Shown in pieces: positions 40,611-49,986 of a stretch of 64,000 nt of DNA. The notes beneath the pieces were generated by a model. It was not told the origin of the DNA, ran no database searches, and saw only the letters and a program-made list of their open reading frames with translations. The translations under genes were made by a program, and so were the position numbers. The stretch covers positions 1 to 64,000 of the forward strand of contig NZ_QQAR01000019.1 in the NCBI RefSeq assembly GCF_003350375.1. The letters are read 5' to 3'. Numbering within the stretch: the first letter of the stretch is position 1; each line of letters starts with the position of its first letter. This DNA is from Flavobacterium sp. AG291. GTDB lineage: Bacteria; Bacteroidota; Bacteroidia; Flavobacteriales; Flavobacteriaceae.

Positions 40611-40642
40611 GAGGCAAAATGTTTTTCGGATTAAAAAACAAT

Positions 40643-40650
40643 TATCTTTG
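40643..40650 (+). promoter_or_regulatory. -7 element of the maltose uptake/catabolism operon
   Basis: TATCTTTG, perfect TAnnTTTG, 95 bases before the transporter ATG. No TTG box at normal spacing. The leader that follows contains a long imperfect hairpin (TTATCAAAGCTTAT with ATAAGTTTTTGATAA, about 40656-40699). Confidence 0.55.
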
Positions 40651-40744
40651 TTGTGATTATCAAAGCTTATACTTCACTTTCACCATAAGTTTTTGATAAG
40701 CACATAGCGCGCTTATCGTAGTTAATAACCATTAAAATACGATA

Positions 40745-42109
40745 ATGGAAAAGCGTAAATTAGGTTTCTGGGAAATCTGGAACATGAGTTTCGGTTACCT
40801 GGGAATTCAAATGGGATTTGCCCTGCAAAATGCAAATGCCAGCAGGATACTTCAGATTTTTGGTGCCGATGTGCACAGCCTTTCCTGGTTTTGGATTATT
40901 CCGCCTCTTATGGGGCTTATTGTGCAGCCTATCATTGGTCATTACAGTGATACTACCTGGACACGTTTTGGACGCAGAAAGCCTTACTTTTTAGTCGGGT
41001 CGGTTCTTGCCGCATTAGGATTGATATTCATGCCTCAGGCAGGAGCTCTGGCAGCAATGATGCCGGCTTTGTGGGTTGGTGCAGGTTTCCTTATGATTAT
41101 GGATGCTTCCTTTAATGTAGCCATGGAGCCCTTTCGTGCTTTGGTTGCCGACATACTTCCGTCAGATCAAAGGACATTAGGTTTTAGCGTTCAGACTGCC
41201 CTTATTGGTTTTGGAGCTGTAATAGGTTCATGGCTTCCATATGCCCTGAGTAACTGGTTTGGGGTTTCAAGCGAGCCTATTGCCGGAGGAGTACCATACC
41301 ATCTTATTCTTTCGTTTATTATTGGCGCTATATGCCTTGTGGGAGCTGTATTGCTTACAATCACTACCACTAAGGAATATACCCCGGAAGAAATGGCTGC
41401 CTTTGAAAGTGAGGAAGAAGAAGGGATAGTTCCTGTAAATCCTAAGCTTACGGATATTTTTTCAGATTTTGCCAAAATGCCTAAAACGATGCGTCAGTTA
41501 AGTTGGGTGCAGTTTTTTTCATGGTTTGCGCTATTCGGTATGTGGGTATATGCTACCCCGGCCATTTCACATCATCTTTACGGAACACCTTTAAAAGAAC
41601 TTAAAGATTTTACCGATCAGGAAAATGCATTGTATCAACAGGCAGGAGACTGGGTAGGTATCATCTTTGGGGTTTATAATGCTGTTTCGGCAGTAATCGC
41701 ATTTTTTATTCCTGCCATTGCTAAAAAGATAGGCCGTAAAAAGACACACTTCTTTGCCTTAATTATAGGCGGGCTGGGTCTTATCTCGGTATATTTTGTT
41801 CCGAACCCTACCTGGCTTATAGGTTCTATGATGGCTGTAGGTGTTGCCTGGGCAAGTATACTTGCTACTCCTTATGCAATACTTTCGGGTGCTATACCGG
41901 TAAAAAAGATGGGTGTCTACATGGGGATATTTAATTTCTTCATCGTAATACCGCAGATAGTCAATGCCCTTATAGGTGGGCTCATAGTAAAATACCTTTA
42001 TCATGGTAATCCAATCTTTGCAATTGTAACAAGTGGTGTTGCCTTTATTATCGCAGCATTGTTTGTATTGAGAGTGAAAGACGTTGATGATGAACCCGTA
42101 ATCCTGTAA
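40745..42109 (+). CDS. MFS sugar transporter, maltose/maltooligosaccharide type
   Basis: A 454-residue, 12-helix major facilitator. Signatures: QMGFALQNANASRILQIFGA, PLMGLIVQPIIGHYSDTTWTRFGRRKPYF, MDASFNVAMEPFRALVADILP. These belong to the SLC45/GPH-like group found in maltose loci. It would bring maltose and short dextrins across the inner membrane for maltose phosphorylase. First gene of the plus arm; beta-phosphoglucomutase follows after 31 bases. Confidence 0.93.
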   Translation: MEKRKLGFWEIWNMSFGYLGIQMGFALQNANASRILQIFGADVHSLSWFWIIPPLMGLIVQPIIGHYSDTTWTRFGRRKPYFLVGSVLAALGLIFMPQAGALAAMMPALWVGAGFLMIMDASFNVAMEPFRALVADILPSDQRTLGFSVQTALIGFGAVIGSWLPYALSNWFGVSSEPIAGGVPYHLILSFIIGAICLVGAVLLTITTTKEYTPEEMAAFESEEEEGIVPVNPKLTDIFSDFAKMPKTMRQLSWVQFFSWFALFGMWVYATPAISHHLYGTPLKELKDFTDQENALYQQAGDWVGIIFGVYNAVSAVIAFFIPAIAKKIGRKKTHFFALIIGGLGLISVYFVPNPTWLIGSMMAVGVAWASILATPYAILSGAIPVKKMGVYMGIFNFFIVIPQIVNALIGGLIVKYLYHGNPIFAIVTSGVAFIIAALFVLRVKDVDDEPVIL

Positions 42110-42140
42110 CAGGTTAAAATTAAATCAATCAAAAAACATA

Positions 42141-42797
42141 ATGAATCCAAAAGCATTTATATTCGACCTTGACGGGGTTATTGTTGATACTGCCAAGTAC
42201 CATTACCTGGCGTGGCAAAAGATAGCCAACCGTTTAGGTATAGATTTCACACATGAGCATAACGAACTGCTCAAAGGCGTAAGCCGTATTCGTTCGCTGG
42301 ATATTATCCTGGGGCTTGGCAATGTAGAAGCCTCCCAGGAAGATAAAGACAAATGGCTTGTTGAAAAAAATGAAGACTACCTGAACTACATTGTAAATAT
42401 GAAGGAAGATGAGATTCTTCCGGGTGTGGTTACAGTACTTCAGTATCTAAAAGATAACGGCCAGAAGATAGCACTTGGTTCAGCGAGTAAAAATGCAAGA
42501 CCAATATTGGAAAAAGTAGGTGTACTTCACTTTTTTGATGTCATTGTAGATGGTAATGATGTTACCAATGCTAAACCAGATCCTGAAGTTTTTTTAAGAG
42601 CCGCACAAATGCTGGATATCCCGGCAGACAAATCGATTGTGTTTGAGGATGCTGTTGCCGGCATTCAGGCTGCCAATGCTGCTAAAATGGTAAGCATAGG
42701 GATAGGCGATGCTACAACGCTGAATGAAGCACAATACAACTTCAACGATTTTACAGAAATAAATACTGATTTTTTACAAACATTAGTCAATAAATAA
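42141..42797 (+). CDS. pgmB: Beta-phosphoglucomutase
   Basis: A 218-residue HAD-superfamily mutase. The nucleophile motif is FDLDGVIVDTAKYHYLAW (Asp9 nucleophile, Asp11 acid/base), the cap contains KGVSRIRSLDII, then GSASKN, KPDPEVFLRAA and FEDAVAGIQAANAA. It converts beta-glucose 1-phosphate released by maltose phosphorylase to glucose 6-phosphate. One base separates it from the phosphorylase gene, so the two are coupled. Confidence 0.96.
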   Translation: MNPKAFIFDLDGVIVDTAKYHYLAWQKIANRLGIDFTHEHNELLKGVSRIRSLDIILGLGNVEASQEDKDKWLVEKNEDYLNYIVNMKEDEILPGVVTVLQYLKDNGQKIALGSASKNARPILEKVGVLHFFDVIVDGNDVTNAKPDPEVFLRAAQMLDIPADKSIVFEDAVAGIQAANAAKMVSIGIGDATTLNEAQYNFNDFTEINTDFLQTLVNK

Positions 42798-42798
42798 G

Positions 42799-45108
42799 AT
42801 GAACCAGGATTATATAGTGCCGGATAATTGGTCGGTAATAGAAGAGGGATTTGATGTAGAAAGAGTAAAGTCCTCAGAGAGTTTGTTCAGTATTGGTAAC
42901 GGTGCCATGGGACAGCGTGCTAATTTTGAGGAAAGCTACTCAGGACATACTTTTCAGGGGAGCTATATAGCAGGTATTTATTACCCGGACAAAACAAAAG
43001 TGGGATGGTGGAAAAACGGCTATCCGGAATATTTTGCTAAAGTGCTTAATGCACCTAACTGGATAGGAATCAATATCACCATAAACGATGAAGTGCTTGA
43101 CCTTAATGCATGTGCATCGGTTAAGAACTTTAAGCGTGAACTAAATATGAAAGAGGGTTGGTATAACCGTTCTTTCGAAGCTGTGCTACAAAACGGTACA
43201 GAAGTGAAAGTAAACGTTACACGATTCCTTTCGCTTGTAGCCGATGAGTTGGGAGTTATCAACTATCAGGTTACTCCGCTAAACAGAGCTGCACAGATTA
43301 CATTCAGCCCTTATATTGATGCGGGTGTGCATAATGAAGATGCCAACTGGGAAGAGAAATTTTGGGAACCACTGGATGCTCAGTATAACGGCAATGAAGC
43401 TTTTGTAACGGCGAGGACTTTCAAGACGCATTTTAATGCCACGACCTTTATGCACAACAGTATATTGCTTAATGGTGTGGCTACTGAAATACTTCCGGCA
43501 GATGTTGAGAAAACTATAGATAAAGTAACTTTTAGTTATACTATTGAGGCTAATCCTAACGATACGGCTTCGGTTATCAAGTTTGGCGGTTATACCGTTT
43601 CACTTAACCATACTAATGATAAGCTGGTTGATGCTGCTAAAAACGTGATCGCTTTGGCAAAGGCCAAGGGCTATGATACACTTTTAGATGAGCAGAAACA
43701 GGCATGGGCTTCTATCTGGGAAATGGCCGATATTACCATTGATGGCGACGTAAAAGCACAACAGGGTATCCGTTTCAATATTTTCCAGCTGAACCAAACC
43801 TACCTTGGTAAAGACCCGAGGCTGAACATAGGTCCTAAAGGATTTACAGGAGAGAAATATGGAGGTTCTACCTATTGGGATACAGAGGCGTATTGTATAC
43901 CATTCTACATGGCGACCAAAGACCAGCAGGTGGCACGTAACCTGCTTACCTACCGTTACAATCAACTGGATAAGGCAATTGAAAATGCCGCCAAGCTTGG
44001 TTTTACCAATGGTGCTGCTTTATACCCAATGGTTACCATGAATGGTGAAGAGTGCCATAACGAGTGGGAAATTACTTTTGAGGAAATCCACCGTAATGGG
44101 GCTATAGCATTTGCCATTTATAATTACTACCGCTTTACGGGAGATTATAGCTATATTCCTGAAAAAGGACTTGAGGTGCTTATAGGTATTGCGCGTTTCT
44201 GGCATCAGAGGGCAACCTATTCGGCGAATAAGGACAAGTATGTTATTCTTGGTGTAACCGGTCCTAATGAATATGAGAACAACGTAAACAATAACTTCTA
44301 TACCAACTATATCGCTAAATGGTGTATTGACTACACAGTTGAGCAGATAACAAGGGTTAAAGATGAATTTGCTGCCGATCACGATCGTATCATGGCTAAG
44401 GTAAACCTGAATGCTGAAGAAGTTAGGCAGTGGAAAAAAGTATCTGATAACATGTATTTCCCATACTCTGAAGAGTTTGGAGTATACCTGCAACAGGACG
44501 GTTTCCTTGATAAGGAGCTTGTAAAAGTAGCCGATCTTGATCGTAGTCAGCGTCCGATAAATCAGAAATGGTCGTGGGACAGGATATTGCGTTCGCCATA
44601 TATCAAACAGGCCGATGTGCTTCAGGGTTTCTATTTCTTTGAAGATCATTTTACTAAAGACCAGCTGGAGAAGCATTTTGATTTCTATGAGCCATTAACC
44701 GTACATGAATCGTCGCTGTCACCATGTGTACACTCTATACAGGCAGCAGTACTTGGCAGGATGGAACAGGCATATACATTCTACCTTAGAACATCGCGTC
44801 TTGACCTTGATGATTACAATAAAGAAGTTGAAGAAGGCTGTCACATTACCAGTATGGCCGGAACATGGATGAGTATTGTAGAAGGTTTTGGCGGAATGAG
44901 GGTAAAAGATGATACGCTGCATTTTGAGCCAAGGATACCGGAACAATGGAGTGGTTACTCTTTTAAAGTTAATTTCAGGAACCAGGTAGTGAAGATTGCT
45001 ATACAGGCCGCAGAGACAAAACTTTCGTTGGAAGGAACACAGCCTATTACCGTTTATGTAAACGGAAAAGCTGTAACTGTAGAACCAAATACACTGGTTA
45101 CAGTATAA
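42799..45108 (+). CDS. GH65 maltose phosphorylase
   Basis: A 769-residue family 65 enzyme: N-terminal sandwich (FSIGNGAMGQRANFEE), (alpha/alpha)6 barrel with GGSTYWDTEAYCIPFY, NGEECHNEWEITFEEIHRNGAIAFAIYNY, general acid in VTGPNEYENNVNNNFYTNY, and the phosphate-binding HESSLSPCVHSI. It splits maltose with phosphate into glucose and beta-glucose 1-phosphate. No signal peptide, so cytoplasmic. Pairing with pgmB strongly favours maltose over trehalose or kojibiose as substrate, though relatives with those activities exist. Confidence 0.93.
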   Translation: MNQDYIVPDNWSVIEEGFDVERVKSSESLFSIGNGAMGQRANFEESYSGHTFQGSYIAGIYYPDKTKVGWWKNGYPEYFAKVLNAPNWIGINITINDEVLDLNACASVKNFKRELNMKEGWYNRSFEAVLQNGTEVKVNVTRFLSLVADELGVINYQVTPLNRAAQITFSPYIDAGVHNEDANWEEKFWEPLDAQYNGNEAFVTARTFKTHFNATTFMHNSILLNGVATEILPADVEKTIDKVTFSYTIEANPNDTASVIKFGGYTVSLNHTNDKLVDAAKNVIALAKAKGYDTLLDEQKQAWASIWEMADITIDGDVKAQQGIRFNIFQLNQTYLGKDPRLNIGPKGFTGEKYGGSTYWDTEAYCIPFYMATKDQQVARNLLTYRYNQLDKAIENAAKLGFTNGAALYPMVTMNGEECHNEWEITFEEIHRNGAIAFAIYNYYRFTGDYSYIPEKGLEVLIGIARFWHQRATYSANKDKYVILGVTGPNEYENNVNNNFYTNYIAKWCIDYTVEQITRVKDEFAADHDRIMAKVNLNAEEVRQWKKVSDNMYFPYSEEFGVYLQQDGFLDKELVKVADLDRSQRPINQKWSWDRILRSPYIKQADVLQGFYFFEDHFTKDQLEKHFDFYEPLTVHESSLSPCVHSIQAAVLGRMEQAYTFYLRTSRLDLDDYNKEVEEGCHITSMAGTWMSIVEGFGGMRVKDDTLHFEPRIPEQWSGYSFKVNFRNQVVKIAIQAAETKLSLEGTQPITVYVNGKAVTVEPNTLVTV

Positions 45109-45115
45109 ATTTTAC

Positions 45116-45150
45116 AACCTGCAAGGTCTTTGAGGCCTTGTAGGTTTTTT
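45116..45150 (+). repeat. Dispersed palindrome, copy A, terminator-like
   Basis: AACCTGCAAGG and CCTTGTAGGTT form an 11-bp stem with one wobble pair, followed by a T-run, 8 bases after the phosphorylase stop. Related palindromes recur at 47160 and 47218. It may attenuate transcription into the GH13 genes. Confidence 0.75.
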
Positions 45151-45155
45151 GTTGT

Positions 45156-45253
45156 CCTCACCCCAACCCCTCTCCAAAGGAGAGGGGCTCCACTCAGGGT
45201 TAATCATATTAGTGAAGCTAGTCCCTCTCCTTTGGAGAGGGGTTGGGGTGAGG
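45156..45253. repeat. 98-base nested inverted repeat
   Basis: CCTCACCCCAACCCCTCTCC at the left end is the exact inverse of the right end (45234-45253). Each arm contains its own hairpin (CCCTCTCC, AAA or TTT, GGAGAGGGG). This looks like a dispersed intergenic palindromic element. It lies between the phosphorylase and the periplasmic GH13 gene, within the operon. Confidence 0.8.
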
Positions 45254-45311
45254 ATAAAATCATAATTTTCATTTTCAATTAATATTGAAGATGGAGCCAA
45301 ACAAACAACAA

Positions 45312-47150
45312 ATGAAAAAACTACTTAGTCTTTTATTACTATTTGTGTCGGGTGTGAACTTCGCGCAAATACAAAAAACCGAGCCGCCATTCTGGTGGGC
45401 TAGGATGCACAATCCTGAACTGCAGATTATGTTCTACGGTAAGGATATTGCAAAATATGCACCATCGGTATCTAACAATGTTGTGATTACCAATGTGGTT
45501 AAAACTGAAAATCCGAACTATGTGTTTGTAACCATAGATACTAAAAATATACCTGCACAGGAACTCACCTTTTCCTTTAAGGATAAGAACAAAACCGCTT
45601 TTACCCAAAAGTATTCACTAAAGCAGCGTAAAGTAGGATCGGCTGAAAGGGAAAGTTATGATTCATCGGATATGATTTACCTTATTATGCCTGATCGTTT
45701 TGCTAATGGAAACCCTAATAACGATTCACACAAATCGGTTACTGAAAAAGCCGATCGTAATAATCCAGGAGGCCGCCACGGTGGTGATATTGAAGGGATA
45801 ATAAAAAATCTTGATTATCTTCAGGAACTTGGTGCTACGGCTTTATGGAGCACACCACTTTGTGAGGACAACGACAAACAGCATTCGTATCACGGATATG
45901 GCCAGAGCGATGTGTATAAAATAGATCCTCGCTACGGGACTAACGAAGACTACGTTCGCCTTTCGGCAGAACTGAAAAAAAGAGGAATGAAGCTGGTGTT
46001 GGATTATGTAACGAACCACTGGGGTGCTGAGCACTGGATGTACAAAGATTTGCCAACGTATGAGTGGGTACACCAGTTTCCGGGTTACTCGCAGTCAAAC
46101 TATCGTATGACGACACAATTTGATCCGAATGCTTCTAAAACAGATGCAAGACAGTGTATGGATGGATGGTTTGTACCATCGATGCCTGACCTGAATCAAA
46201 GCAATCCTTTAGTATTAAAATACCTTACGCAAAACGCTATCTGGTGGATTGAGTACGCCGATCTTGGTGGTTTCCGTGTAGATACCTATTCGTATAATGA
46301 TAAGGCTGGTATTGCCAAATGGACAAAAGCGATTACCGACGAGTATCCGTATTTCAATATTGTTGGAGAAGTATGGATGCACGATCAGGCACAAATGGCT
46401 TATTGGCAAAAAGACAGCAAGATCGCTGCGATACAAAGCTACAACTCTTACCTGCCAAGTGTTATGGATTTTACCCTTCATGATGCCTTTGGTAATGTTT
46501 TCAACGAAGACAAATCAGGATGGGATAGTGGTATGCAAAAAGTGTATGATAATTTTACCAATGACTTTTTATACCCTAACATCAATAATATCCTGACGTT
46601 TGCTGAGAATCATGATACAGGCCGTTTTAACGAGATCTACAAAGGAGATTTCAACAAATACAAAATGGCAATGACGATACTGGCTACTGTTAGGGGTATT
46701 CCGCAATTGTATTATGGTAGTGAGATTGGTATGGCTGGAGACAAAGGCAAAGGTGATGCCGATATCCGCAGGGATTTCCCTGGTGGATGGGCTGGCGACA
46801 GTAACAATGCCTTTACCAAAGCTGGTCGTACTGCCGAACAACAAAAATTCTTTGAGGTTACCTCTAAGCTTTTCATATGGAGAAAAGGCAAAGATGTTAT
46901 CCACAATGGAAAGATGATGCATTACTTACCACATGATAATGTGTATGTATACTTTAGATATAATGATAAGGAAACGGTTATGGTAATCATCAACAACAGT
47001 AACGAATCAAAGACTTTTGGTACGGCACGTTTTGGCGAAAGCCTGAAAAACTATACATCGGGTATTGATGTTGTTTCGGGTAAAACGGTAAATGTAAAAA
47101 GCGATATTACAATGGAGCCGAAATCGGCATTGGTGTTGGAATTGAAATAA
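45312..47150 (+). CDS. Periplasmic GH13 cyclomaltodextrinase/neopullulanase (SusA-like)
   Basis: A 612-residue enzyme. The ATG at 45312 starts the signal peptide MKKLLSLLLLFVSGVNFAQ; earlier starts only add a charged leader. Residues 20-115 are the cyclomaltodextrinase N-terminal domain (PPFWWARMHNPELQIMFYG). The GH13 barrel shows IMPDRFANGNPNND, LDYVTNHWG, GFRVDTYSY (nucleophile Asp), IVGEVWM (acid Glu) and FAENHDTGR. A C-terminal beta domain ends KSALVLELK. It would trim imported oligosaccharides in the periplasm. Confidence 0.93.
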   Translation: MKKLLSLLLLFVSGVNFAQIQKTEPPFWWARMHNPELQIMFYGKDIAKYAPSVSNNVVITNVVKTENPNYVFVTIDTKNIPAQELTFSFKDKNKTAFTQKYSLKQRKVGSAERESYDSSDMIYLIMPDRFANGNPNNDSHKSVTEKADRNNPGGRHGGDIEGIIKNLDYLQELGATALWSTPLCEDNDKQHSYHGYGQSDVYKIDPRYGTNEDYVRLSAELKKRGMKLVLDYVTNHWGAEHWMYKDLPTYEWVHQFPGYSQSNYRMTTQFDPNASKTDARQCMDGWFVPSMPDLNQSNPLVLKYLTQNAIWWIEYADLGGFRVDTYSYNDKAGIAKWTKAITDEYPYFNIVGEVWMHDQAQMAYWQKDSKIAAIQSYNSYLPSVMDFTLHDAFGNVFNEDKSGWDSGMQKVYDNFTNDFLYPNINNILTFAENHDTGRFNEIYKGDFNKYKMAMTILATVRGIPQLYYGSEIGMAGDKGKGDADIRRDFPGGWAGDSNNAFTKAGRTAEQQKFFEVTSKLFIWRKGKDVIHNGKMMHYLPHDNVYVYFRYNDKETVMVIINNSNESKTFGTARFGESLKNYTSGIDVVSGKTVNVKSDITMEPKSALVLELK

Positions 47151-47159
47151 TCTACATTA

Positions 47160-47242
47160 AACCTACAAGGTTTTTGAAACCTTGCAGGTTGGGAAGATAA
47201 TCGTTTTTATGGATTTTCTACAAGGTCTTAAAGACCTTGTAG
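47160..47242. repeat. Dispersed palindromes, copies B and C
   Basis: Copy B (47160-47190) is AACCTACAAGG ... CCTTGCAGGTT; copy C (47218-47242) is CTACAAGGTCTT ... AAGACCTTGTAG. Both share the CTACAAGGT core with copy A at 45116. They fill the gap between the two GH13 genes. Confidence 0.75.
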
Positions 47243-47278
47243 GGATAGTTTTAAAGATATTATTAAAAGGAATTATAT

Positions 47279-48715
47279 ATGAAAAAAACACTTCTTTTAG
47301 CTACGTTACTTGCAACTTTTGTTAGCTGTAAAGACGATAAAAAAGCTGCTGAACAACCTGAAACGGCTCAGGTCGAAACCCTTGACCCGGTAAGCGATGC
47401 TATGATGGAGAATGCTGTAATTTATGAAGCTAACATCCGTAACTATTCGCCGGAAGGAACTTTCAATGCTTTTACAAAAGACATTCCACATTTAAAAGAA
47501 TTAGGTGTAAAAGTGCTTTGGGTTATGCCGGTTTATCCTATTTCACTGAAAAGGAGAAAAGCGACAGGCGACCTTTCGATAGAAGACATAAAAGATCCGA
47601 AAGAGCGGGAAAAATATTTGGGCAGCTATTATGCCATTAGTGACTATACCGCTGTGAATCCGGATTTAGGTACCAAAGAAGATTTTGACAACCTGGTAAA
47701 AACGGCTCACGAAAATGGTATGTATGTTATTCTTGACTGGGTGGCAAATCATACCGGATGGGATCATAAATGGATTACAGAGCATCCTGAATATTACCAT
47801 AAAAATGCCAAAGGTGAAGTAACCGATCCTCTTGATCCTAAAACGGGAAAACCTTGGGGATGGACTGATGTTGCTCACCTTGACTATACAAGCAAAGTGC
47901 TGTATGAGCCAATGAAGAACGAAATGGAATATTGGGTAAAAAACCACAATATTGATGGGTTCCGTTGTGATGTGGCCGATAATGTTCCTACCGAATTCTG
48001 GCAATATGCGATTCCGAAACTAAAAGAGGTTAAGCCTGTTTTTATGTTGATGGAATCGGAGAAGCCATACTTGTTTAACGGAATATTTGATATGGGGTAT
48101 AACTGGCCGGTGCACCACATGATGAATGATATTGCTAAAGGCAAAAAGACCGTAAAAGATCTTGATGGACTTTTAGCTAAACGTGCAACGGAGTTTAAAA
48201 AAGAGGATATCTGGATGAATTTTACATCCAATCATGACGAGAATGCATGGAACGGTACCGAGTATGAAAGAATGGGCGAGGGGGCTGAGGCTTTCGCTGC
48301 ACTGACTTACATCATGCCGGGCATGCCGCTTATCTATACGGGGCAGGAATATGATTTTAACCGTCGCCTTAAATTCTTTGAGAAGGATGAGATTACACAT
48401 CAAAAGGGCAAAATGTATCCGGTTTATGAAAAACTAGGGAAGTTGAAAAATACGAATGCTGCACTTAACGGTGGTAAGAAACCGGCAGCATACAACAGGA
48501 TCGCGACATCTGCCGATACTAATATTCTTGCTTTTGACAGGGAGAACGGAAAAGGCAAGGTGGTTTATATAGCGAATCTTTCGGCGAAACCGCAAGCATT
48601 TACCGCTCCGGTAGAAGGTGAATATACCAACTATATGAGCGGACAAAAAGTAACACTGACCAAAGGACAGCAATTTAGCTTTAAGCCTTGGGAATACTGG
48701 ATTCTTGTAAAATAA
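47279..48715 (+). CDS. GH13 alpha-amylase family lipoprotein
   Basis: A 478-residue enzyme with lipoprotein signal (FVSC, Cys17, then KDDKK). The barrel motifs are VIYEANIRNYSPEG, VILDWVANHTG, GFRCDVADNVP (nucleophile Asp), FMLMESE (acid Glu) and FTSNHDENAW, and the C-terminus is a small beta domain ending KPWEYWILVK. The acidic and Lys residues after the lipid Cys are compatible with outer membrane or surface location. It probably makes maltose and short dextrins for phosphorolysis. Confidence 0.92.
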   Translation: MKKTLLLATLLATFVSCKDDKKAAEQPETAQVETLDPVSDAMMENAVIYEANIRNYSPEGTFNAFTKDIPHLKELGVKVLWVMPVYPISLKRRKATGDLSIEDIKDPKEREKYLGSYYAISDYTAVNPDLGTKEDFDNLVKTAHENGMYVILDWVANHTGWDHKWITEHPEYYHKNAKGEVTDPLDPKTGKPWGWTDVAHLDYTSKVLYEPMKNEMEYWVKNHNIDGFRCDVADNVPTEFWQYAIPKLKEVKPVFMLMESEKPYLFNGIFDMGYNWPVHHMMNDIAKGKKTVKDLDGLLAKRATEFKKEDIWMNFTSNHDENAWNGTEYERMGEGAEAFAALTYIMPGMPLIYTGQEYDFNRRLKFFEKDEITHQKGKMYPVYEKLGKLKNTNAALNGGKKPAAYNRIATSADTNILAFDRENGKGKVVYIANLSAKPQAFTAPVEGEYTNYMSGQKVTLTKGQQFSFKPWEYWILVK

Positions 48716-48727
48716 GATTATGATAAA

Positions 48728-48755
48728 CAGGCCTGTCGGCATTTTTTGACGGGCC
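48728..48755 (+). promoter_or_regulatory. Intra-operon hairpin before the T9SS starch-binding gene
   Basis: AGGCCTGTC and GACGGGCCT pair with one mismatch around a T-rich loop. No T-run follows. It lies 12-40 bases after the GH13 stop. Confidence 0.4.
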
Positions 48756-48795
48756 TGCCATTTGAATACCAATTGTTAACTTAAAAAATTTTTTA

Positions 48796-49965
48796 ATGAT
48801 GAAAAAATTACTTTTGTTTTGTGCAGTATTCTTGGCGGGTACTGCAATGATGTTTGCCCAGTTTCCCAGCATTGGGATATTGGGAAGTTCAACTCCTGCA
48901 GGTTGGGAGTCAGACCTGGATATGACCACTACAGATGGGGTTGTATACACTTATGAAAATCTTGTTATTGTTGTGCCTTCTTCTGATCCCGGTGTAAAGT
49001 TTAGGCAGGATGATGCCTGGACTACTAACTGGGGTGGTACTGGTTTTCCTTCGGGGACTGCTTCATTAAATGGGGCCAATATACCTGCTGTAAACGGGAC
49101 TTACAATGTAACTTTTAATCTTTCTACATTAGCCTATAGTTTTGTACCTGTAGGTGTTGAAATTCCGGAAGTGATGTTGAATGGAGAAGGCGTAGCCGTA
49201 AACCTTTCCAGTACTGATGGAGTACACTACAGTGCCAGAAACGTTTCTATTCCCGAAACTACAGTTGATTTCTCTATTGATGATACAGGAATGGGCTGGG
49301 GTAGTTCATCATTTCCTTCGGGAACGGCTGTGGAAGGAGGCATGATACCTGTAGCGGGTAATATGTACAATATTACCTTTAATTTAGAAACTAAGGCTTA
49401 CAGCTTTGATTATGTAGTTATAAGCATGATTGGGCTAGGGATAGTTACTGAGGATCCGGGATGGGTTACTGATACCGATATGAGTACTACCGATGGTAAG
49501 AATTACACCCTTTCTAATTTTAACTTCCCCGGAGGTGAAGGTAAATTCAGGCTTGACCATTCGTGGGATACTACTGCCTGGGGTAGTACGGATTTTCCTT
49601 CGGGGACTGCAACCTCTGAGCCGGGTGGCCCGAACTTGAATATTACTGCCGGTATCTGGGATGTAGCCTTCAACAGGGAAACAGGTGCATATTCATTTAC
49701 TGCGCCTGTAGCAGGAGTTAATGAGTTTGGTCTTAATGGTGTTTCAGTATATCCTAACCCGACACAAAATCAATGGAATTTTGCTGCAGAAGGAATGATG
49801 ATCGATCAGCTGTCTATTGTTGATGTTACGGGTAAAACTGTATTTGCGAATCAGGTTAAAGCTTCAGTAGCGACTATAAATGCAGAAGGTTTTGCACCGG
49901 GAATGTATTTTGCGAAACTTACATCGGGAAATGCAGTTAAAACTGTAAAAATTATCAGAAAATAG
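48796..49965 (+). CDS. T9SS-secreted protein with three starch-binding-like repeats
   Basis: A 389-residue protein: signal peptide (residues 1-22, ending MMFAQ), three tandem repeats of about 95 residues, and a T9SS type A tail (VSVYPNPTQNQWNF ... GMYFAKLTSGNAV, ending KIIRK). Each repeat follows the plan D-x-DM-TTDG-xxYT, KFRxDxxW, WGxxxFPSGTA, G-x-YxVTFNxxTxAYSF. The middle copy has lost the W and D motif residues. The pattern resembles SusE/SusF starch-binding modules. Its place at the end of the maltodextrin operon suggests a secreted glycan-binding protein without enzyme activity. Confidence 0.88.
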   Translation: MMKKLLLFCAVFLAGTAMMFAQFPSIGILGSSTPAGWESDLDMTTTDGVVYTYENLVIVVPSSDPGVKFRQDDAWTTNWGGTGFPSGTASLNGANIPAVNGTYNVTFNLSTLAYSFVPVGVEIPEVMLNGEGVAVNLSSTDGVHYSARNVSIPETTVDFSIDDTGMGWGSSSFPSGTAVEGGMIPVAGNMYNITFNLETKAYSFDYVVISMIGLGIVTEDPGWVTDTDMSTTDGKNYTLSNFNFPGGEGKFRLDHSWDTTAWGSTDFPSGTATSEPGGPNLNITAGIWDVAFNRETGAYSFTAPVAGVNEFGLNGVSVYPNPTQNQWNFAAEGMMIDQLSIVDVTGKTVFANQVKASVATINAEGFAPGMYFAKLTSGNAVKTVKIIRK

Positions 49966-49986
49966 TTTTTCTTTTTCATAGTGAGA

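Noticed and set aside
44020..44676. 218-codon minus-strand frame opposite maltose phosphorylase.
   Set aside because: Long but antisense to a clear GH65 enzyme; composition is Ile/Phe/Tyr-rich with no domain.
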